A stretch of DNA of 15,589 nt from JAISJU01 sp031555675 (GCA_031555675.1 JAVBUB010000110.1:1-15589), one strand, 5' to 3'. Counted from the stretch's first letter, positions 5,445 to 12,655 are shown. Program-made: numbers and translations. The notes: generated by a model not told the origin, from the sequence alone.

Positions 5445-8309
5445 TTAGAATAAATTCAATTTATTCTTTTTCGCATCCTCAAAAGAAATCAGTTTTGTTC
5501 TATCTTGTTGTTGCTGCTGAATTTGCATGTATTCTTGTTGTAGCGTTTCCACAAAATTATATTTTGTTTTTTCATTTAATAACTGCGAGGCAATGTATGT
5601 GTTGATAGAAGCATCTTTGCAATATACCACCGGGCCTTTGTAATTCGGCGCTATTTTTACAGCTGTATGTACTTTGGAAGTGGTGGCGCCGCCAATTAAA
5701 ATAGGCACTTTCAGTCCGGCTTTTTCCATTTCGGCGGCCACATGGCACATTTCTTCGAGCGAAGGCGTGATTAATCCGCTTAATCCGACAATATCCACCT
5801 TTTCTTCAATGGCTTTTTTGATGATGGTTTCGGTTGGCACCATTACACCAAGGTCTATCACTTCATAATTATTACAAGCGAGGATAACGCCTACAATGTT
5901 TTTCCCAATGTCGTGTACATCGCCTTTTACTGTAGCAATTAGAAACTTAGGCCTCCCCAACCCCTCCGAAGGAGGGGCTTGTTCTCCCCCTTCGGGGGAG
6001 TTAGAGGGGGCGTTTATGTGTGGTTGCAAAATAGAGACCGCTTTTTTCATGGTACGGGCGGTTTTTACCACCTGCGGCAAAAACATTTTTCCTTCGCCAA
6101 ATAATTCGCCTACTTTGTTCATGCCGTTCATCAAGGGCTTTTCTATGATTTCTACGGGATTGTCATATTGTTTTAACGCTTCGGCCAAATCTTCTTCCAA
6201 GTAATCGGAAATACCTTTCATCAAAGCATATTCCAAGCGTTCTTCCAATGGTTTATTGCGCCATTCGTCTTTTTTAATATCGCTTTTAAGGGTTTCGCCT
6301 TGTTGTTTCAGTTTTTCGCTGAATTCGATAAGACGTTCCGTAGCATCAGACCTTCGGTTGAGTACCACATCTTCGATATATTCGAGCATATCCTGTGGAA
6401 TTTCATCGTAAATCGGAAGCGCTCCCGCGTTTACAATACCCATATCCATACCGGCTCTACGGGCATGATACAGGAAAACGGCATGCATGGCTTCGCGTAA
6501 TACATTATTCCCACGAAAAGAGAAAGACAAATTGCTTACTCCACCGCTCACTTTGGCATGTGGCAGATGTTCTTTTATCCAGCGTGTGGCATTGATAAAA
6601 TCAACACCGTAATTATTGTGTTCTTCAATACCTGTAGCTATGGCAAGTATATTGGGGTCGAAAATAATATCCTGTGGCGGAACATTTAACTGATTGGCCA
6701 ATATATTGTAGGCGCGTTCACACACTTCTACTTTGCGTTCGAAACTATCGGCCTGTCCTTTTTCGTCAAAAGCCATTACCATGATAGATGCGCCATATTG
6801 ACGTATGGCTGAGGCTTTGCGGATGAATTCCTCTTCGCCTTCTTTCAGGCTGATGGAATTGACGATTGATTTTCCTTGTACGCATTTCAATCCGGCTTCG
6901 AGTACTTCCCATTTCGACGAATCGATCATTAACGGCAGGCGTGCTATTTCGGGTTCCGAAGCAATCAGATTCAGGAAAGTAACCATTTCCTTTTCTGCAT
7001 CAAGCATGGCATCGTCCATATTTATATCTATGATTTGTGCGCCGGATTCTACCTGGTTGCGGGCAATGCTTAGTGCTTCTTCGTAATTTCCTTCGTTGAT
7101 GAGGCGCAAGAATTTTTTAGAACCGGCAACGTTGCAACGTTCACCGATGTTTAGTAGAGACGTTGCGTGCAACGTCTCTACGTGCAATGTTTCTGTGCAC
7201 AAAGACGTTGCACGCAACGTCTCTACGACACGCAACTCATCCATCCCCGAAAGCCACAAATCTGTGCTTGGTTTTACTACCGGATGAGGAATGGCATTTT
7301 TTACCAATTCCTGATAAGCGGCAATATGCGCGGGACTTGTTCCACAGCATCCACCAATAATATTTACCAATCTTTCATCCATGTATTCTTTAATCTGTTG
7401 CGCCATTAGTTCCGGCGTTTCGTCATATTCGCCAAACTGATTGGGCAATCCCGCATTGGGATGCGCGCTGATGTACCAGGGAGCATTCTCGCTCAGTTCC
7501 TTTAAATAAGGTTTCAGGTCTTTGGCTCCGAAAGAGCAATTTAATCCGATAGATAATACGTTGGCATGGCTAACCGAAGCAATAAAAGCCTTAATGGTTT
7601 GTCCGGATAAAGTTCGTCCGCTGGCATCGGCCACAGTAGCCGAAAGCATAATTTCTACTTTTTTGTTGCAGGCTTTCATGGCCTTTTCGGCTCCAAAAAT
7701 AGCAGCTTTGGCATTAAGCGTGTCAAAAATTGTTTCGATGAGCAAAGCATCAACACCGCCTTTTATCAAGGCTTCCATTTGCTCCTGGTATGCTTCGGCC
7801 AGTTCGTCGAAAGTAACGGTTCGCAGTGCAGGGTTGCTTACATCCGGCGACATCGAAGCTGTTTTTCCGGTAGGGCCGATAGATCCGGCTACAAATCTTG
7901 GCTTATCCGGATTCTTCCGTGTATATTCATCTGCCACTTCACGTGCCAGTTTTACGGCGGCGGTATTTATCTCATATACATATTCGCCCATGCCGTAGTC
8001 TTCCATCGAAATGCGTTGCGAGTTAAACGTGCATGTTTCGATAATGTCAGCTCCGGCTTCCAGATACTGCCTGTGTATATCTTGGATTAATTCGGGTTTG
8101 GTAAGGCAAAGTATGTCATTATTGCCCTTGAGTTGTGTTTCCCATGAAGCAAAACGCTTTCCGCGGTAATTTTCCTCATTGAGTTTGTATCGCTGAATCA
8201 TGGTGCCCATGGCGCCATCGAGGATAAGAATGCGGTTGGGAAGAAGCCCCCCTAAATCCCACCTTGAGGGGGACTTGCCGGTATTTGAAATATTATTGGT
8301 TTTTTTCAT
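5445..8309 (-). CDS. metH: Cobalamin-dependent methionine synthase lacking the reactivation domain
   Basis: Transfers the methyl group of methyltetrahydrofolate to homocysteine through methylcobalamin. The protein is 954 aa. The homocysteine domain spans about 26-345 with zinc ligands C258 and C321-C322 (NIIGGCCGT). The pterin domain begins near LNIGERCNVAGSKKF (386-400) and runs to about 650. The cap domain is about 680-765. The cobalamin domain is about 787-915 with DVHDIG at 797-802, where H799 is the expected cobalt ligand. The protein ends at KKNKLNLF, where E. coli MetH (about 1,230 aa) continues into the AdoMet-binding reactivation domain. That domain is absent here and not found in the 130 bp downstream. 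Three in-frame palindromic repeats add residues about 12-22, 362-385 and 767-786, in the N-terminus and linkers. The catalytic motifs are intact, so the enzyme is probably functional. I recall that Bacteroidota MetH proteins are often of this short form. Confidence 0.96.
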   Translation of the reverse strand: MKKTNNISNTGKSPSRWDLGGLLPNRILILDGAMGTMIQRYKLNEENYRGKRFASWETQLKGNNDILCLTKPELIQDIHRQYLEAGADIIETCTFNSQRISMEDYGMGEYVYEINTAAVKLAREVADEYTRKNPDKPRFVAGSIGPTGKTASMSPDVSNPALRTVTFDELAEAYQEQMEALIKGGVDALLIETIFDTLNAKAAIFGAEKAMKACNKKVEIMLSATVADASGRTLSGQTIKAFIASVSHANVLSIGLNCSFGAKDLKPYLKELSENAPWYISAHPNAGLPNQFGEYDETPELMAQQIKEYMDERLVNIIGGCCGTSPAHIAAYQELVKNAIPHPVVKPSTDLWLSGMDELRVVETLRATSLCTETLHVETLHATSLLNIGERCNVAGSKKFLRLINEGNYEEALSIARNQVESGAQIIDINMDDAMLDAEKEMVTFLNLIASEPEIARLPLMIDSSKWEVLEAGLKCVQGKSIVNSISLKEGEEEFIRKASAIRQYGASIMVMAFDEKGQADSFERKVEVCERAYNILANQLNVPPQDIIFDPNILAIATGIEEHNNYGVDFINATRWIKEHLPHAKVSGGVSNLSFSFRGNNVLREAMHAVFLYHARRAGMDMGIVNAGALPIYDEIPQDMLEYIEDVVLNRRSDATERLIEFSEKLKQQGETLKSDIKKDEWRNKPLEERLEYALMKGISDYLEEDLAEALKQYDNPVEIIEKPLMNGMNKVGELFGEGKMFLPQVVKTARTMKKAVSILQPHINAPSNSPEGGEQAPPSEGLGRPKFLIATVKGDVHDIGKNIVGVILACNNYEVIDLGVMVPTETIIKKAIEEKVDIVGLSGLITPSLEEMCHVAAEMEKAGLKVPILIGGATTSKVHTAVKIAPNYKGPVVYCKDASINTYIASQLLNEKTKYNFVETLQQEYMQIQQQQQDRTKLISFEDAKKNKLNLF
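5951..6011. repeat. GC-rich double-hairpin repeat inserted in metH (cap/cobalamin linker)
   Basis: Two adjacent perfect hairpins, CCCCTCC/GGAGGGG (5961-5977) and CTCCCCC/GGGGGAG (5984-6000), are enclosed by imperfectly complementary outer sequences (5951-5960 and 6001-6011), giving a cloverleaf-like fold. It encodes residues 767-786 of MetH, a low-complexity segment rich in Ser, Pro, Gly and Glu that is not expected in the family. It resembles short GC-rich repeats I recall from Bacteroidota intergenic regions. Confidence 0.8.
7154..7226. repeat. Tandem palindromic repeat inserted in metH (Hcy/pterin linker)
   Basis: A perfect palindrome (13-bp arms GTAGAGACGTTGC and its complement, 2-nt centre, 7154-7181) is followed by a second copy (9-bp perfect core arms 7203-7211 and 7214-7222) displaced by 45 bp, exactly 15 codons. 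The intervening 15 bp resembles a degenerate half copy. On the metH strand the array encodes VETLRATSL, a spacer CTETLH and VETLHATSL. The palindromic core recurs in many genomes as a short interspersed repeat, to my recollection. Confidence 0.85.
8246..8276. repeat. Palindromic repeat inserted at the metH N-terminus
   Basis: Arms CCCCCT (8248-8253) and AGGGGG (8267-8272) flank a 13-nt centre. It is in frame with metH and encodes about residues 12-22 (KSPSRWDLGGL) just before the first beta strand of the homocysteine domain. The motif resembles a common Bacteroidota interspersed repeat of the form AGTCCCCCT...AGGGGGGC, by recollection. Confidence 0.7.
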
Positions 8310-8352
8310 GAATTTTTATGAGACACAGAAGTGTAGATTTGTTACTTTTTAT

Positions 8353-8451
8353 TTACCTTGTTTTTGTATTCCTTGGTTTACTTACCATTTCTTCAACTAT
8401 GTTTTTAAAACTGTCTTGATAAGCAATAAATTTTTCTTTAATCTCATTCAT
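8353..8451 (-). other. Possible 32-codon ORF in the metH leader
   Basis: An ATG at 8451 opens a 32-codon frame (beginning MNEIKEKFIAYQDSF) that ends at 8353, 43 bp before metH. The predicted promoter directly upstream would start transcription almost on this ATG. I recognise no family. It may be a leaderless small gene, a leader peptide or chance. No cobalamin or SAM riboswitch motif is evident in this leader. Confidence 0.2.
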
Positions 8452-8458
8452 AATTTTT

Positions 8459-8489
8459 CAAATTTAAAGCTCTCGTAAATATAATCAAA
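8459..8489 (-). promoter_or_regulatory. Predicted promoter of metH
   Basis: On the minus strand TTTG (8489-8486) is followed after 19 bp by TAAATTTG (8466-8459). This fits the Bacteroidota consensus and puts transcription start near 8452, giving a metH leader of about 140 nt. Confidence 0.55.
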
Positions 8490-8516
8490 ATCTCACATTT
8501 ATAACTGTACAATGAA

Positions 8517-8538
8517 TTTATCCTATATGTAGGATAAA
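8517..8538. repeat. 9-bp inverted repeat downstream of the queuosine transporter gene
   Basis: TTTATCCTA and TAGGATAAA flank the 4-nt centre TATG. A diverged copy of the same motif (TTATCTTGTATATAGGATA) follows at about 8550-8568, close to the stop of the transporter gene. No T tract follows, so it is a weak terminator candidate. It could also be an operator between the transporter gene and metH. Confidence 0.4.
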
Positions 8539-8568
8539 ATGAATATGATTTATCTTGTATATAGGATA

Positions 8569-9243
8569 TTATTTAAATGTAAACGGATTATAACTGATGT
8601 TTTTGTCGTATACGTCAACCTTTTCCTTCTTTTTCAGAAATTTGACTATGCCGTAAGTAAAAGGCGTAAATATAATTTCAATGGAACATTTGAAAATATA
8701 ATTGGAAATAATGACCAATATCAGCAAATCGTTGGACAATAAGCCGTAAAAAGCGATGAAGCAGAAAATAGTAGTATCAATACCTTCGCCCACCAATGTA
8801 GAACCGATAGTGCGGATCCAAAGATATTTGCCTTTTGTTTTTATTTTTAGTTTGGATAAAATAAAAGAATTGGAAAATTCTCCGGCGAAATAAGCCACCA
8901 AGCTACCCAATACAATGCGCGGAACAAAGCCTAACAGGTTTTCATAGGCTTCCTGGTAAGGCCAATCGCCTGCTGCCGGAAGAAGTTGTACCACCCAAAG
9001 GGTGAGCGACATGAGCAAAGCGCAGAAAAAACCGGTCCAGATTACTTTGCGCGAACGCCGGTAACCATATACTTCGGTAAGTACATCGCCGAAAATATAA
9101 CTGAGCGGAAATAAAATGGTGCCACCGTCGAACGTGAATTTCCAAACCGTCACTATTTTGGTGGATGCAATGTTGGATATCAATAGAATAGCAACAAAAA
9201 GCGCCATAATGATATCGAAATATTTGAATGATTTTGAATTCAT
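8569..9243 (-). CDS. yhhQ: Queuosine precursor transporter (VUT family, DUF165)
   Basis: A 224-aa inner-membrane protein of the YhhQ/VUT family, which imports 7-deazaguanine precursors of the tRNA base queuosine. About six hydrophobic segments are visible (roughly residues 10-28, 38-58, 67-88, 105-122, 145-170, 178-200). Family-typical features are LISNIASTKIV near 20-30, the acidic loop segment FPLSYIFGDVLTEVYGYR near 46-63 and GEGIDTTIF near 152-160. The basic C-terminal tail is cytoplasmic by the positive-inside rule. Start is the ATG at 9243, about 20 bp after a good -7 element. No preQ1 riboswitch was recognised in the very short leader. Confidence 0.93.
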   Translation of the reverse strand: MNSKSFKYFDIIMALFVAILLISNIASTKIVTVWKFTFDGGTILFPLSYIFGDVLTEVYGYRRSRKVIWTGFFCALLMSLTLWVVQLLPAAGDWPYQEAYENLLGFVPRIVLGSLVAYFAGEFSNSFILSKLKIKTKGKYLWIRTIGSTLVGEGIDTTIFCFIAFYGLLSNDLLILVIISNYIFKCSIEIIFTPFTYGIVKFLKKKEKVDVYDKNISYNPFTFK

Positions 9244-9263
9244 ATATGCTATAAAAGAATGCG

Positions 9264-9271
9264 CAAAGGTA
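9264..9271 (-). promoter_or_regulatory. Predicted -7 element of the queuosine transporter gene
   Basis: TACCTTTG followed by C on the minus strand matches TAnnTTTG. The predicted start is about 14 nt before the ATG at 9243, too short a leader for a riboswitch. No TTG is seen at the -33 distance. Confidence 0.5.
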
Positions 9272-9275
9272 CAAA

Positions 9276-9395
9276 TTATTTCTTTTTATATTGTTGTGCT
9301 ATTTCTTTTGTTATTGTAGCTAATTCATTTCGAAACCATTGGGGAGATAATACCTCTATTTCATTGCCATGCGATAATAGTTCCTGCCTGAAACC
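9276..9395 (-). pseudogene. C-terminal remnant of a WYL-domain transcriptional regulator
   Basis: The reading frame ending at 9276 carries FRQELLSHGNEIEVLSPQWF, then RNELATITKEIAQQYKKK. This resembles the extreme C-terminus of WYL/WCX-domain regulators, where a GxxxEVLxPxxLR-type motif is followed by a closing helix. Upstream of about 9395 the frame runs into repeat sequence (GGGCAA/TTGCCC at 9403-9417 and the hairpin at 9445-9483), and there is no helix-turn-helix or WYL core anywhere near. The open frame can be extended to an ATG at 9488 (70 aa), but most of that extension is repeat. A degraded gene end is the best explanation. Confidence 0.5.
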
Positions 9396-9444
9396 GTATG
9401 TTGGGCAAATGTTGCCCCGACGGGCCTTTTTAGTTATAAGTTTT

Positions 9445-9483
9445 AAAAATCCTAACAAAGTTCTAAACTCTGTTAGGATTTTT
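9445..9483 (-). terminator. Hairpin terminator after the five-gene envelope operon
   Basis: A perfect 13-bp stem (9445-9457 with 9471-9483) plus an inner 4-bp AGTT/AACT stem. On the minus strand it lies 18 bp beyond the operon's last stop codon and its 3' arm ends in five T. The stem core CCTAACA/TGTTAGG resembles a recurrent Bacteroidota palindromic repeat, so it may be both a repeat and a terminator. Confidence 0.65.
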
Positions 9484-9500
9484 GACATAAATGAATTAAT

Positions 9501-10451
9501 TTACTTTACAATATAATTGTAATTAATACTTGTTGGCTGACTTTTGTAATAAGAAACGGCAATTTCTTTAATGGCATTTATACGTTGCTCTTCCAAACCA
9601 ACAGCATCATTATACTGTTTCATATGGAAATCCCATTGCTTTTTTGTTTCTGCGCTTACTTTATTCTCAATACTATTCATTAATGTTTGTTGTTCCTTGA
9701 AACAATTGGACGAAGGATCAATTTCTGCTAAAATGTTCAATGCCGCATCATAATCCTGTGCTGCCGATTTTGCTTTTGCTTGTTGCAATAACTCTGAACA
9801 ATATTGATTCTGATATGCCTTGTATGTTTCAATAGATTTTTCCAACACTTTGTCGTGACAAGAAGATATCTCTTCCGGAATAGACATCAGCAATCCAAGC
9901 GCTTGCGCATATTGTTGCATTTTGATATTTGAATCGGCTTTTTTGATAATGTCATTGCAATTAGCCTCATAATATGCTATAATTTTCTGTTTTCCAGTTT
10001 CGATAAATGACGTAAAATCCTTATCCGAAACAGGAATTTGAGAAATAGCGTTTGTAATGGCCATTTCCTTTGTTTTTCCGCTTCCTTTTAATGGTTTGGA
10101 AACAGAAGAAAAAATCATATTATTGCTTATTTGTTTGATATACAAAGATAGTTCTGCCGTTACAATCGTAATATTTTGCATTCCTCCTTCAACAATATTT
10201 GTTTCGTATATGGCAAATTTGGGATATATCACAAAATTTTGATTAAACCCGGAGGCCGATAAACCTGCTTTTGTTGTAATCTGTATTATTTTGGATTCAA
10301 GTTTGGATAATTGAGATATATTTAAACCATCTACATTTTCGGGTATAACAACAGACAGGCCAATTTTTCCCACTTCGTCTGTTTGTGCTTTTGCAAAGTA
10401 TGAAACAGAGAAAAATAATGCAAAGGCAATCGCTAATTTATTTATTCTCAT
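9501..10451 (-). CDS. Exported helical-repeat protein of unknown function (operon gene 5)
   Basis: A 316-aa protein with a signal peptide (residues 1-22, cleavage after AKA) and no lipobox. Residues about 25-140 look like a mixed alpha/beta domain (GLSVVIPENVDGLNISQLSK, then alternating beta segments up to SVSKPLKGSGKTKEMA). Residues about 163-265 contain two similar helical modules of about 53 residues. Each begins C-x-[DE]-[IL]-[IL], carries a Y..AL..L motif and has a second cysteine 32-33 residues later (C165/C198 and C218/C250). The helices look TPR-like, and a disulfide within each module is plausible in the periplasm. I know of no function. It is the last gene of the exported-protein run, 7 bp after the DUF6175-type gene, and is followed by a terminator-like hairpin. 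Confidence 0.85.
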   Translation of the reverse strand: MRINKLAIAFALFFSVSYFAKAQTDEVGKIGLSVVIPENVDGLNISQLSKLESKIIQITTKAGLSASGFNQNFVIYPKFAIYETNIVEGGMQNITIVTAELSLYIKQISNNMIFSSVSKPLKGSGKTKEMAITNAISQIPVSDKDFTSFIETGKQKIIAYYEANCNDIIKKADSNIKMQQYAQALGLLMSIPEEISSCHDKVLEKSIETYKAYQNQYCSELLQQAKAKSAAQDYDAALNILAEIDPSSNCFKEQQTLMNSIENKVSAETKKQWDFHMKQYNDAVGLEEQRINAIKEIAVSYYKSQPTSINYNYIVK

Positions 10452-10458
10452 TCGATTA

Positions 10459-11337
10459 TTATTTAATAGTTATGTAAATAGTGTTTCCCTTAATATCCCG
10501 GCCAATGGAAATACCCAATTTCTTGAAAAATTTAAACATTTCAAGTCCGAATTTATTCGGATTGTAGTTATTACCATTATCGTCTTTAAGCGGAATACGA
10601 ACATCGTCAAACAGCATTTTTAGATTAGTTGTTCCCTGAATGTGATAATTTCCTTTAAAAGCATTGTCGCCCATCCAGATTTCTATCTGATCCGAAAGAG
10701 GTAAATCATCGCTACCGATTTCTGACGACATATTGTATTGTGAAGACGGATCAAAACTAATGTCAATTAAAATAGATTTTCCGTTGTTGACAATGTCTGT
10801 GAATTTAGTCTGCATAATATTCAAAAAGTCTTCAATGCAACTTTCTACCGCTTTTGAAGATAGTTTATTGAAATCGTCAGTATAAAAACGTCCACTTTCA
10901 CCTACTTTGTTTGACAACGAATTCCCTGTTGAAACCTCGTATGCCGTCAAGATGAGTTTTACAGAATTTCCCGACTGAGATTTATCTACAATTACTTCGG
11001 ACTGCACATATACATCGGCACCCGACATTTCAACAATTTGGGTTTTAATGTCTGTTTGATTATCGGAAGTGAAAATATTATTGTCTTTTGCCGCTTTTAG
11101 CTTTGCTACAAAATCGACTGTCGTAAAACCACGACTATCAAAACCTTCCTTAATTTTTGCAATGGCAATACGTTTATTTTCATCCTGCTCTAAAATGGTA
11201 CGTAAATCTTCACCTTCTTTAGTATATGGAATAACCATAATTTTAGGTTGTACCGTAACCGTATTTTGTCCAAAAATGGAAGTGGCAAAACTAACTTGTA
11301 ATAATATAACTGTGATTATAAATTTTATTTTATTCAT
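10459..11337 (-). CDS. DUF6175-type exported protein (operon gene 4)
   Basis: A 292-aa protein with a signal peptide (residues 1-23, IFGQ boundary) and no lipobox. The N-terminal segment KIMVIPYTKEGEDLRTILE (about 32-50) followed by a helix and SRGFTTVDF matches my memory of the DUF6175 family of Bacteroidota. The order of a beta strand, a helix, F.TVDF and then GADVYVQSEV (about 108-117) and a short beta hairpin ending in EVSTGNSLS resembles the layout of CsgG/LpoB-like domains, but this is inference from pattern only. A second globular region follows (about 185-292). It lies 22 bp after the lipoprotein gene and 7 bp before the next gene. Function is unknown. Confidence 0.8.
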   Translation of the reverse strand: MNKIKFIITVILLQVSFATSIFGQNTVTVQPKIMVIPYTKEGEDLRTILEQDENKRIAIAKIKEGFDSRGFTTVDFVAKLKAAKDNNIFTSDNQTDIKTQIVEMSGADVYVQSEVIVDKSQSGNSVKLILTAYEVSTGNSLSNKVGESGRFYTDDFNKLSSKAVESCIEDFLNIMQTKFTDIVNNGKSILIDISFDPSSQYNMSSEIGSDDLPLSDQIEIWMGDNAFKGNYHIQGTTNLKMLFDDVRIPLKDDNGNNYNPNKFGLEMFKFFKKLGISIGRDIKGNTIYITIK

Positions 11338-11359
11338 TTTTATAAATTAAAGGTTAATA

Positions 11360-11818
11360 TCAGAATTTTCGTATTACGTTAAATGTTTCTAAGTCACGCC
11401 GTAGTGCTGATAAATTGACTTTTACAACAAGCGTAAACATTTTTTGTCCGCCTTTAACTATTACGATTCTGCTTACAGGAATAGACGACATCACGAAAGT
11501 TTTGTGTCTTTTTCCATCATAAAAACCATCAACATACTTTTTATGTTTTGCTTTTTCTTCCTGTTCATTACTGCCGATGAGTGGTATTTTTTGTGTTGAA
11601 CCAGGTAAGCCCCTGAAAAATAAAACATCAAATACTTTTTGTTCCGCGTTGATAATGGCTTTTTCTTCATCGTTGCCCAAACCTATGGAACGAACTGTGA
11701 CCGTTTGTTCATCGCCGGATAAAAAATTAACTTCTGCCGAAGGATAAGTAGTTTTACAACAAGGCAATAAAATGGAAATCAACAGAGTTATTATTCCAAA
11801 ATAAAAATTTCGTTTCAT
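11360..11818 (-). CDS. Small lipoprotein, possibly LPP20/FlgP-like (operon gene 3)
   Basis: A 152-aa protein whose N-terminus (MKRNFYFGIITLLISILLPCC) ends in a lipobox-like LLPC, so it is probably a lipoprotein acylated at C20 or C21. The mature part starts with a beta-strand-like TVTVRSIGLG, then a helix rich in Ala and Glu (EEKAIINAEQKVFDVLF), then VSRIVIV and FTLVVKVNLSALRRDLE near the end. This beta-helix-beta-beta order is like LPP20/FlgP-type (SHS2-like) outer-membrane lipoproteins. The resemblance is in pattern, not strong sequence identity. The gene starts only 6 bp after the CsgG-like gene. Confidence 0.8.
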   Translation of the reverse strand: MKRNFYFGIITLLISILLPCCKTTYPSAEVNFLSGDEQTVTVRSIGLGNDEEKAIINAEQKVFDVLFFRGLPGSTQKIPLIGSNEQEEKAKHKKYVDGFYDGKRHKTFVMSSIPVSRIVIVKGGQKMFTLVVKVNLSALRRDLETFNVIRKF

Positions 11819-11824
11819 TATTTT

Positions 11825-12655
11825 TTACTTTACGATTAGTTTACAATTCAACTTTTCTGCTGCACTAAATAACGCCAGTATTTCTTTTCCTCCTTTTGAA
11901 ATGCTACATTCCGAAAAGTCATCTCCTGCAATTTTTGTTACTTTCAATTCTGCAATTTCTGTAGGATAAGGTTTACCATTTAGCATTTCAATGCGTTCTA
12001 CAGAAATTTTATCTCCTTCTTTAAATCCAAAACTACGACCACCTGCAATTAATAATGTGCTGGCTTCATCTTTTTTGGTGGTCAGAATTTTAACGATATT
12101 AGTTGTTAATGGAAAAGTTTTGCTGAAATACGAATTTAAAGCAGGCTCAACCGATTTCAATGCTTCATTTACCGCTGCTTCTTTTGAGAGCATCATCGGG
12201 CTTACTTCTGTCTGGAAACTTTCGGCTTCGGTAGTTTTTCCCGTTTCTACATCATTGACTTTGAGTGTGAAAGCAGCGCTTGCTTTATAACCATTCACGC
12301 TGCCATCGGAATTTTTCATCGTGAAAATGTTCATTTTGATAATGTGTCCGACTATCAGATAATGGGCAGCTAAGGCAACATCTTGTTGTACTGTATTTTT
12401 ACTGTCTAAAAACGCTTCTGATTTTTGAAACTCCAGTTCTTCCTTTACTTTGTCGTAGCTTGTTCTGTCTACAACCGTAAACCGGCGAGTATTGGTTACA
12501 ACTTGTACTACTTTTTCGGCAACAGATGTATCAAAGGCCGAATTAACATCGGAACTGAAACTCGAAATACCGACAACTTCCTTTGCGTTGGAATTTTGTG
12601 AGTAGCCAGTAAGGCTACCCACAAGACCCAATAATATAAAGACTACTTTCTTCAT
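11825..12655 (-). CDS. CsgG-like exported protein (operon gene 2)
   Basis: A 276-aa protein with signal peptide MKKVVFILLGLVGSLTGYSQ and no cysteine at the cleavage site, so unlike CsgG itself it is not an obvious lipoprotein. Residues about 25-175 fit the CsgG/LpoB-type fold: VVGISSF, a helix (SVAEKVVQVVTNTRRFTVVD at 44-63), EELEFQKSEAFLD, AHYLIVGHI (97-105), the beta segment YKASAAFTLKVNDVETGK, then a helix with EAAVNEAL. Residues about 185-276 include AGGRSFGFKEGDKISVER, which resembles the C-terminal beta domain of FlgT-like proteins. I chose the ATG at 12655; an upstream in-frame start at 12697 would overlap the previous gene and bury the signal peptide. CsgG-family proteins act in outer-membrane export or envelope assembly. 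Specific function unknown. Confidence 0.85.
   Translation of the reverse strand: MKKVVFILLGLVGSLTGYSQNSNAKEVVGISSFSSDVNSAFDTSVAEKVVQVVTNTRRFTVVDRTSYDKVKEELEFQKSEAFLDSKNTVQQDVALAAHYLIVGHIIKMNIFTMKNSDGSVNGYKASAAFTLKVNDVETGKTTEAESFQTEVSPMMLSKEAAVNEALKSVEPALNSYFSKTFPLTTNIVKILTTKKDEASTLLIAGGRSFGFKEGDKISVERIEMLNGKPYPTEIAELKVTKIAGDDFSECSISKGGKEILALFSAAEKLNCKLIVK

Noticed and set aside
7154..7226. CRISPR-like array in metH
   Set aside because: The repeats are palindromes without unique spacers, lie in a coding region and keep the reading frame.
8310..8458. Cobalamin or SAM riboswitch in the metH leader
   Set aside because: No B12-box-like or SAM-I core motif is seen; the leader is short, AT-rich and holds only a weak small ORF.
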